From Filosporella fistucella (Eukaryota > Ascomycota > Leotiomycetes > Helotiales): a stretch of DNA of 64,000 nucleotides. Every line of letters begins with the position of its first letter. Position 1 is the first letter of the stretch. The stretch is taken from contig JAQJZZ010000005.1 in assembly GCA_030077755.1 (NCBI GenBank), positions 806,001 to 870,000 of the forward strand, written 5' to 3'. Position numbers and translations under genes: made by a program. Under the pieces are notes generated by a model. That model worked only from the letters and a program-made list of their open reading frames with translations, was not told the DNA's origin and did not search any database. Positions 56,141-64,000 of this stretch are shown piece after piece.

Positions 56141-59133
56141 ATGCGTCATTACTCTCAGGACTACAAAGATGCGAACCTCGGCAACGGAGGGCAATCTAAT
56201 TCACGCAAAAGCAGCACTCCTTATGAGGACAAAAGTCTTCAGGATGCGGCAGGCGTGACGGATCAAGGCCGTATAGAAATTAATGTCGATTCAAGACTCA
56301 GCAGGGCACTCTCGAAATTGATCCCTAGTCCGGTCGAGGAGCCGCTCCGTCCACTTACCCCACCTCCACCAGCATACGAATATGCTGCCGTGCAAAGAAT
56401 CAAGCTCAATATTGTCATTCAGGTGGTTGGAAGTCGAGGAGATGTCCAACCTTTCATCGCCGTTGGTAACGAGCTTCAGAAGCATGGACATCGAGTGCGT
56501 ATAGCTACACACGATGTTTTCGAGGACTTCGTTAGACAGCATGGCCTGGAATTCTACCCAATTGGCGGCGATCCTGTCGAGCTCATGGCATACAGTAAGA
56601 TACATCAATTCTGTTTTGAAGGTTGGAAATGCTGGCAGACTCCAGACTGGACGGGATTGTTTTCATTTGCTCAGCCTATTTACTGATATCTCAATAGTGG
56701 TCAAGAACCCTGGTCTTATACCAGGCATTGCAAGTTTGAAAGCTGGAGATGTTCAAGCTAAAAGAAAGATGATTACTGTTATGTTGGATGGGTGTTGGAA
56801 GTCGTGCATTGAGCCGGACATGAAGACGCATGTTCCGTTCACCGCGGATGCTATTATAGGGAATCCACCGAGCTTTGCACACATCCATTGCGCACAGGCT
56901 CTGGGTTGTCCAGTGAGTGCTTCTAGGAACTTTTTATGTGGTGATACAGGATATGGTACTGACTCTTACAGGTTCATATTATGTTCACGATGCCTTGGAG
57001 TTGTACGAGAGCTTTCCCACACCCATTGGCAAATTTGAAGTCTTCAAAATCCGAGAAATCCGACGCCGAGTTGCAAAGTGGTCATACAAACTATCTGTCG
57101 TACCTGGTGGTCGAATGGATGACATGGCAAGGGTGAGTAGACAACTTGATGAGATTTAAGTTGCGTACTGATTCCGAAAAAGACTTGGTGATGTCATCAA
57201 TAAATGGAGATATTCGATGGATCTTGAGCCCATCACGCTTACTGAGGGACCTCTGTTGGTAGAATCTCTCAAAGTCCCTTTTACTTACTGCTGGTCGCAA
57301 GCTTTGGTCCCAAAACCTTCGGATTGGCCTTCGCATATAGGTGAGGTCTAAGTATCCCACCATCGTTATTTCGTATGCTTACCATATTAGACGTGTGTGG
57401 CTTCTTCTTTCGTGAAGAGCCTAAATTTGACCCTCCCTCCGATCTTCGAATGTTTCTAGAACAAGGTCCACCTCCTGTATACATAGGATTTGGGAGCATC
57501 GTGATAGATGGTGCAGATAATATGACAGCGATGATTCTCGAAGCTGTTCAGGCCACTGGTGTGCGTGCTATCATCTCTCGTGGCTGGAGCAAATTAGGGA
57601 AAGGCTTAGAGAGTAGCGGCAATGTTTTCTACCTTGGTGACTGTCCACACGAATGGCTTTTCAAACATGTAGCAGCGGTGATTCATCACGGTGGAGCTGG
57701 AACTACTGCCTGTGGTCTATTAAATGGCAAACCGACTGCCATTGTACCATTCTTCGGAGAGTATGTTTTGCAGATTCGCTCCCGAGGCGTGCGCTAACAA
57801 GTTTGTTATAGCCAACCATTTTGGGGAGAAATGGTCGCAGCTGCAGGTGCTGGACCGCATCCTATTCCATACAAAATGCTGAGCAGCCAGAAGTTTGTTG
57901 AAGCGATACAATTTTGTCTTACGCCAGATGCTCTGTTCGCAGCTCAAGGCATAGCCGCCAAGATGAGACGAGAGTCGGGGGTGAAGACTGCTGTCGAATC
58001 TTTCCATCGCCATCTCCCTCAGGAAGAACTTCGATGCGAAATACTACCAGATCATCCAGCAACATGGTTGTACAAGAACGGAAGACGGCGCATTAAGTTG
58101 AGTCGGCCTGCAGCACAAATTCTATCCCTGTACCTAAAAGTGGATTTGAAAGGGTTGCAATAGTAAGTCCACTAAGCATCTTACTCTATGTACCGGCACA
58201 CAATATGAAAATAGTACGCAGCTAACATTATTCGATCCCAGCCATGAGCCAGCGCCGATTGTTATCGAGAACGCTCGGTGGGATCCTCTCACTGGGGCTA
58301 CATCAGCTTCTTTGGGGATGGTTTTCAACATGATGAGTGACGCAGCGGGTGTCGTCACTCGTCCCATGGATGAGTATAAAGATTCAAAGGCAAGGAAACA
58401 ACTCGAGTCAGCAGGAGATCCAACGAGTACAGCCGGTTCCGCCAGTGATGATGGGGCATCAATCAAGAGCGGTTACCGAGCAGACTCGATTCACTCCAAT
58501 GGAGGCCAGGTCTCAAAACCACGCAACAATGTCGCTGGCGACATGGCAGCAGCGTCTGCCAAGAGCTTTGGAAACCTGATCGGTAGACCTTACAAAAGCA
58601 TATTTGTTGATGTCCCACTCGCTGCAACAGATGGCCTACGAGCTGTACCAAAGTTATACGGCAGCGAAGTTCGAGAAAGAGGTAAAATCACGGATTTTAA
58701 GAGCGGCGCCATGGAAGCCGGAAAGTCTTTCGTCTTTGGTATCTCGGGAGGCCTTGCAGGACTCGTCACGGAGCCTTACAAAGGTGGGAAGAAAGAGGGG
58801 GCGCTGGGCGTTGCCAAAGGAATTGGGAAAGGGTCGCTTGGATTCTTGACAAATACTGGATCGGGTAAGTAACCATTTTTCAGCAAAAGGACATACAATT
58901 GCTGAACTTCCCAACTAGCTGGCTTAGGTCTCCTTGCATACACAGGTCAGGGTGCATGCAAGAGCCTCTACACAACCTACCATGCCAAGACAAGGCGTCG
59001 TCTTGTGGAGAAAAGAATCGAGGAGGGCAAGTATATCGTAGAGAGTGCGATTCCTGGACGTTTCATTCATGAGGCTATGCTCTCAAAGTTTGATCGATTG
59101 CGTAAAGGCATCGTTGACGATAATTACATGTAA
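56141..59133 (+). CDS. sterol 3-beta-glucosyltransferase-like UGT with long C-terminal extension
   Basis: GT1-family UDP-sugar transferase related to Atg26/Ugt51 sterol glucosyltransferases. Exons: 56141-56594, 56698-56912, 56972-57132, 57183-57340, 57391-57760, 57812-58162, 58242-58864, 58919-59133; 848 aa. A disordered N-terminus (~85 residues) lacks the PH and GRAM domains of Atg26. The N-lobe has [36 protein letters not shown], abbreviated here as GSRGDVQPF; the acceptor region has HIMFTMPWS. The donor site is VYIGFGSIV...[19 protein letters not shown]...PFFGDQPFWG. The last ~260 residues (from [16 protein letters not shown]) contain Gly-rich amphipathic repeats ([32 protein letters not shown]) resembling the C-terminal lipid-associated part of Atg2/Vps13. 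Sterol is the likely acceptor. Confidence 0.9.
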
Positions 59134-60371
59134 GGAAGGGACGATGCGGGGTCGTGGGCGTATGTCAGAAATGTCTCCTTTTCAAGTAAAATACCACCAT
59201 TCGTCATCTTTACAGCACAATTGTATCAATCATGATTTATAACTTCTTGTCAGGTCTTCATGCTTTACACTTTGATAGATAGCATATAGAATTTCGCATT
59301 TGTGTATATCTATGTGTCCCACTTTTCTAAATGTCACAATTGGTCCTCATCCTACAGCCTTCAAAGTAACGGGTACATCTGTACGCAACGCTCAACACGC
59401 AACTTATAATCCTTTCTCGTATCTCAACCACCTGAGTATTTGGGACGGCAAGCAGTATATATATCTTCTCCTTAATTTGACTATAACTCGAAATGGCAAT
59501 TTACCCCTATCGTATCTTTTCTATTTTCAGTCGTCTCACCCCTGCCAAGTCATCGCATCCACCGTATATCGCATCCGCATTGTTCCATGGATACGGTACC
59601 CCACCCAAACTTTCAGATAGGGATGCGATACACGGTGAGGCTTCCTTTTAACAACAACCATCAACCACCAATTAAGGCTGAGTTGAGGCTCAGCCGCTAC
59701 GAATGGAGCCTCTATTCAGGGGCTGACGTCCAAAGGAATGCTTCACAAACGTGTACCTGCGTTTGAATCGCACTGCCGTATCCGCTAAAGAGTGAAGCTT
59801 CCGCGGGTAGCTCCGTTTCTCAACCTTATTCAAGGCGGTTTCCATGAGAGATGAAGGTACAGTGGTTCAGATAACCTCATGCACGACATCCTCGTACGCT
59901 TTCAACTTTGAAGTGCCTCTTTGATGGTTTTAGAGTGGGGTTACGAAGTTTGTGATGTCGCGTTCATGTCCAGGGGCCAGATGGCGCCTTTCCCCAGTGT
60001 ACGGTTCTCTTCTCTTTGTTTACTCCATCGTATTTCGGACATGAATATGGGATTCGAAACCCATGTCGAAAGGTTGGCATACAAAGGTAGATTTTCGTCT
60101 TAGTTGTCGTTACCTGTGCGACGGATTTGTGGAATTTCCTTCTTCTATATATTTTGCTTTCTGCACAACGGGCATCTTTATGAACTCTCTCCATCACCCG
60201 AACACTTCAACCATTTGGCACCTTCAACCACAATCGCCCTTCTACAACTCATCCTAATAGCCAATTCAGCTCTTCAGTACTCGAATATTTGCGTCTAGTC
60301 TGGCAACCAAAGCTTCCTGAACTCTATATCGGTCGTTCTCTACTACGCATATCACAAAGGAGGCTAGGAAA
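59134..60371. other. intergenic region with an inverted repeat
   Basis: No gene seen. It holds the imperfect inverted repeat 59560-59637 and the small palindrome GGCTGAG-TTGAGG-CTCAGCC near 59677-59696. Includes the RTA1 promoter. Confidence 0.45.
59560..59637. repeat. 17-bp inverted repeat, 44-nt spacer
   Basis: CACCGTATATCGCATCC (59560-59576) and GGATGCGATACACGGTG (59621-59637) are inverted copies with 16 of 17 bases matching. CGCATCC also occurs just before the left arm. Could form a stem-loop; function unknown. Confidence 0.55.
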
Positions 60372-61271
60372 ATGTCGACAACGGTAGATGAGACGGGAAT
60401 CTATCCTTATAAGCCAAATACCAATGTTTGCATTGCCGCAGCTGCTCTCTTCGGAGGAAGTGCTTTGTACCATGTCTTCCAAATGATGCGCAAAAGGACG
60501 TGGTTCTACACACCTATGGTCATCGGATCGTTCAGTGAGTCAATCACGCGTCTCTTTCCAGATTTCCAGCTAACGTCTCCAGTGATGACCTTAGGATATG
60601 TTGCACGATACTTCTCCAGCAAGTCACCTTCTTCAATGGGACCTTACATCATGCAATCTATGTTCATCATCCTTCCACCATCTCTCTATGCAGCAACCAT
60701 TTACATGATATACGGACGCATTGCTGTATTTGTGAAATCTCCTGAAGCATCGATCATTCGACCGACTCGAGTCACCAAGATTTTTGTTATTGGAGATGTC
60801 ATCTCGTTCTGGCTACAAGCAGGTGGAGGAGGAATGATGTCTCAAGCTAGCATGTCCCACCTAGGTGAAACGATTATGATAGGTGGACTCATTTCCCAAT
60901 TGGCATTCTTCGGCTTCTTTCTCATCGTGTCCTTGATCTTCTGGAAACGAATGCGCTCTTCACCTACGCGATATACTATTCCTCAATACGGCAAGCATAC
61001 TTGGGACTCTCTCTTGAAGATTTTGTTCGCTGCTGCTGCTCTTATCATCGGGAGATGTATCTTCAGAATCATCGAGTCAAGTCAAGGTTTCACGGGATAT
61101 CTTGCTAGTCACGAGGTATACATGTATATTTTCGACGCAGCGCCCATGTTTGTGGTGCAAGCTATGTTCCATATCATACACGCAGGAGATGTTTTCCCTC
61201 GCGGTTTTGCTCTTGAAAAGTTGGCAGATAATGACTCGGAGGCAAATATTGGATTGAGGGAGAGAAGATAG
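60372..61271 (+). CDS. RTA1-like seven-helix membrane protein
   Basis: RTA1/RTM1-family membrane protein, a fungal family linked to lipid translocation and resistance to 7-aminocholesterol or other stress. Exons 60372-60534 and 60583-61271 give 283 aa. The 48-nt intron (GTGAGT...CCAG, branch GCTAAC) is a multiple of three without a stop, so an unspliced reading also stays open. Splicing restores the conserved GSFMMTLGYVARYFS. About seven helices are visible: VCIAAAALFGGSALYHVF, TPMVIGSF..., MQSMFIILPPSLYAATIYMIYG, VFVIGDV-type FVIGDVISFWLQAGGGGMM, IMIGGLISQLAFFGFFLIV, LLKILFAAAALIIGRCIFRIIE and YIFDAAPMFVVQAMFHIIHAG. These are family hallmarks, especially FWLQAGGGG and RIIE. The charged C-terminus is cytoplasmic. 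Confidence 0.92.
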   Translation: MSTTVDETGIYPYKPNTNVCIAAAALFGGSALYHVFQMMRKRTWFYTPMVIGSFSESITRLFPDFQLTSPVMTLGYVARYFSSKSPSSMGPYIMQSMFIILPPSLYAATIYMIYGRIAVFVKSPEASIIRPTRVTKIFVIGDVISFWLQAGGGGMMSQASMSHLGETIMIGGLISQLAFFGFFLIVSLIFWKRMRSSPTRYTIPQYGKHTWDSLLKILFAAAALIIGRCIFRIIESSQGFTGYLASHEVYMYIFDAAPMFVVQAMFHIIHAGDVFPRGFALEKLADNDSEANIGLRERR

Positions 61272-62071
61272 CTACACAATCAGGAAGACATAACCCGAGA
61301 TGGTATCTCGGGCGGTGAAGAGAGGAACAGTGGGATAATTGGAAGTCTTACTGTAGTGAATCGTACTCACAGCAGAGGGTCGGATGTATCTGAGATTTTA
61401 GGCCTTTACACATAGATTTTAGAATTCTTCAGGCTGGCCTGAAGAATTAGCAGCTCGATCATGTGAGCAATTGATTTATTCTATAGTTCTATGTTTCATA
61501 ATGCGTTCTATGCTGTGCCGTCCACATCGGCCCATTCCCAACAAGTTCTTATCCACCTTCGGTATTTAAAATCGTCCCGTCTGCTCGGAACAGAGTTTTT
61601 GTTCTCAGTGCATGACCTCACAGGCTCGGTTGACGGGTCGTACACTAACATCGTACACTAAAATGTCTCAAACCTCCTGGTTCTCCCCGCAAACCCCAAT
61701 CAGTCCTCTGTCTGAATCGCGCCGACCTTGCGAAACGGCCCTTTTGGTGACGCGGAAACACTGTACGAGGCGCAAGGCTGCACTGCCAGCTTTTACTGCA
61801 CTATTAAGTCTTTACTGTTGCACTCCTAATACGATTGAACCACCTACAACACCTCGCGATATCGTATTACTATTTTCAGAGTACGACCAAGTGCAGCACT
61901 GTACCTCCGTACACCCATATCACTGCACCCAATGTGGCGGATCTGCTTGGGAATGACTCTCCACTGATATTGACACTCAGACGTCATTCGTGGAGAGGAA
62001 ACAATTTGTCTCTATCGATAACCCCCACAGTCAGTTCCATAATACGGGGAATTCCACCCCTCCGCCCCGCG
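61272..62071. other. intergenic region, no gene seen
   Basis: Promoter and 5' leader of the Upc2-type regulator. A frame at 61612-61956 has no recognisable features. Confidence 0.45.
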
Positions 62072-63342
62072 ATGCCCTCACGGCGAGCCCATCTGAAGTC
62101 CCGAAATGGTTGTGTCAACTGCAAGTTCTCCAAAGTCAAAGTAGGTTCCGTAGCCATTTTAATACACTGCTCCGAATGCTAATTGTCCCCAATTAGTGTG
62201 ACGAACTCAAACCCACATGTTCGAGGTGCATCAGACGTGAGGAACGATGTATATATAAAGAACCTCAAATCCCACGTCGTATGCCGGGTTCAGAATCAAG
62301 TCTACCATCACCACAATCACTTGCACTAGATTCAACACGCGCTCATGTACCCGAGTATTTTTGGAATGCAGTATTTCCATATACCACCAACAATCCATCT
62401 CCGGTCGCAGAAATCAGGTTTGAAAATTTCCGAGATAGGGACCTGGAGTTACTGCATCACTGGTCGACTTGTACTTATCGTTCTCTTGCTGATGGCTTTC
62501 CTCTTGAGGAATTCTGGCAGATCACTGTCATTCAAGTTGCTCTAAGCCAGCCTTTCCTTATGCACGGTTTACTTGCTCTGACGGCATGCCACCTGGCTTA
62601 CTTACGACCAGAAGCAAAGGACCATTACGACGAAATCGCTATGTACCATCACGCATCTGCAGTTTCTCTCTTTCGGCCAGTGTTAGACACCGTTGACAGC
62701 CAGTCAGCCGGCTCAGCTTTTGCTTTTGCTGCGATAGTCGGTAACATATCATTCATATTACCTGCTCAATACCTGGGTACGCCATCATCACCCTCACCAG
62801 GGGAATCAATTGTGAAAAATATATTACATGTATTTCGACTAGAAAGAGGAGTCAAAGGCGTGTTGGACAACAGTTTGCAATCTATTCGAGAGAGTGTAAT
62901 GGCACCTTTACTCATGATTCCAATGGGACTAGAAGATGGACCTCTCGATTTTGACGCAGAAATCGCGGTTCGGGAAGTTGAAGATGGGATTCGAAATCAT
63001 TTGCTGTCAGAACAGCAAAGATTTGAGTATTTAGATGCTATGAACTGGTTTCGACAATGTTATCCCAGAGGAAAGTATGAGCCTAGACACAGGGCAGCGA
63101 TCTCTGGTTGGCCTGTTATGCTTCGGGATGCGTGCTTTGCCGATATGCTTGGGATGCAGGACTGGTTCTCACTTGTGATATTAGGATATTATGGCGTTTT
63201 GTTGAACTTTATGAATGAAACTTGGTGGATGGGAAATAGGGGAAGGATGCTTGTTGAAGCGGTCTGTGATATTTTGTCCCCTGAATTTGTAGGCTTTATG
63301 GAATGGCCTAGGAAAGCAGTTGGGATTGGAGTTTGGGAATGA
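62072..63342 (+). CDS. Zn2Cys6 transcription factor, Upc2-like
   Basis: Nuclear regulator of the small 'sterol uptake control' type. Exons 62072-62140 and 62197-63342 (56-nt intron between Lys and Cys of the zinc cluster) give 404 aa. The DNA-binding domain is at the very N-terminus: SRNGCVNCKFSKVKCDELKPTCSRC...ERC, abbreviated as GCVNCK and KPTCSRC, with spacing 2-6-6-2-6. The remaining ~340 residues match the Upc2-type regulatory region: LELLHHWSTCTYRSL, FLMHGLLALTACHLAYLRP and SWFSLVILGYYGVLLN-like DWFSLVILGYYGVLLNF. It lies in tandem behind the RTA1 gene, which belongs to a lipid-stress family, so regulation of a membrane-lipid response is a reasonable but unproven guess. Confidence 0.9.
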
Positions 63343-63967
63343 TTAACTTTTTAAGCAAAACGAAGAATTGAAGAGACTCCTGAAGCCCTGTCACTTTTCA
63401 TTATAATGAAGGGTCCGATCCTTCAACTGAATGCTGTTTAAGCAAAATAAGCATTGCGGACTGCTCTCTCCATATCTCGGTAAAAGCGAATAAAGTTACC
63501 GAGTTCTGAGGGTCGAAACTCCGAGTTTTCGGCTCATGCTTTCTGGTGAGAAGAGGCGTCCGCGGAGTTTCCGAATGGTGGAGAAAAGTTGATTGGGCTT
63601 TTATGAAACAGTTTCTTTTTGAGAGACACGGCACCATACTTTGTCACCACCACAATTTGCGAAAGGCCGGTGTTTACAAGCTCGTGGGCTCAGTGCGAAA
63701 ATGTTGTCACCGAGAGCCGCATCATGCGAACTACGCAATAGTACCGAGAAACTAGAATTGAGTGCATTCCTTCGAACATATAATTCCATCACTGGCTTCC
63801 ATCGGGACCATTATTTTTCTGCATCATCACAGCTATACAATCACAAATTCACCCTATCTGCCCATCTCGACATCACTTGAAGCTCACCCCGCACCTGTTC
63901 GTAGTAAACATCGATACCCGCGCTTCAACAAAATCCAGCCCTGTCAATTAAAATCTCCACAACCAAT
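63343..63967. other. intergenic region, no gene seen
   Basis: 3' flank of the Upc2-like gene and presumed promoter of the gene entering at the right edge. Short frames on both strands overlap and show no domain. Confidence 0.4.
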
Positions 63968-64000
63968 ATGGGGAAAATAAGCAAAGTAAGTCTTCTATAA
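63968..64000 (+). CDS. possible first exon of a gene leaving the window
   Basis: ATG at 63968 followed by MGKISK and a perfect GTAAGT donor at 63986. The upstream CT/CA-rich leader (AAATCTCCACAACCAAT) looks like a fungal 5' UTR with a CAACCA-type start context. Only six codons are visible, so the product cannot be named. Such very short first exons are common in fungal ribosomal or translation genes. Confidence 0.4.
   Translation: MGKISKVSLL

Noticed and set aside
1..64000. CRISPR arrays, insertion sequences, bacterial operon signals, full transposons
   Set aside because: No regularly spaced identical repeats, no transposase or reverse-transcriptase frames; the DNA is eukaryotic.

Overview
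The window is nuclear DNA of a filamentous ascomycete (Pezizomycotina). The evidence is: short introns (mostly 43-110 nt, GT...AG, with CTAAC/CTGAC-type branch sites); fungus-only gene families (fungal Zn2Cys6 regulators, RTA1, LysM proteins, a CFEM-like GPI protein, a LysM/CBM18/GH18 chitinase); a nuclear gene for ATP synthase subunit 9; and a tRNA-Asn with an 11-nt intron. Secreted cell-wall enzymes (CE5, GH3, AA12-like) and LysM proteins suggest a plant-associated species; a Leotiomycete is my guess, not shown by the sequence. All exon boundaries were derived by hand from splice signals and reading-frame continuity.

Layout. 1-6 kb: a COMPASS subunit (Bre2/Ash2, cut by the left edge), an isochorismatase-type hydrolase and an NCS1 purine/cytosine permease. 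6-9.8 kb: an intronless 1278-aa ankyrin-repeat protein. 10.7-19.3 kb: a probable chitin/cell-wall interaction locus, made of a secreted Lys/Glu-rich orphan protein, a four-LysM secreted protein and, divergent from it, a 1339-aa chitinase with two LysM modules, a CBM18 module and a long C-terminal extension (killer-toxin-like subgroup C). 19.6-31.9 kb: a compact set that looks like an aromatic-compound catabolic cluster: homogentisate 1,2-dioxygenase, a cytochrome P450, an NADPH-P450 reductase, a Zn2Cys6 regulator and an alpha/beta hydrolase. These are arranged around two bidirectional promoters that share a GCCGGCAAC element.

32-48 kb: tRNA-Asn, a possible 83-aa small gene just behind ATP9, ATP9, a PQQ-type sugar dehydrogenase, a CFEM-like GPI protein, a membrane RING-H2 protein, a gene-poor stretch with degenerate repeats (40.6-43.1 kb), a four-helix membrane protein, a sensor-like single-pass membrane protein and a CE5 esterase/cutinase. 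48.7-55 kb: a Zn2Cys6 regulator with two micro-exons, lying between the CE5 gene and a GH3 beta-glucosidase. 56-64 kb: a sterol-glucosyltransferase-like enzyme with a long C-terminal extension, an RTA1 protein, an Upc2-type regulator, and at the right edge the possible first exon of one more gene.

The part most worth follow-up is the 19.6-31.9 kb cluster. A dedicated P450 reductase next to a P450, a ring-cleaving dioxygenase, a hydrolase and a regulator could form a complete oxidise-then-cleave module, although no fumarylacetoacetase or maleylacetoacetate isomerase is present here.
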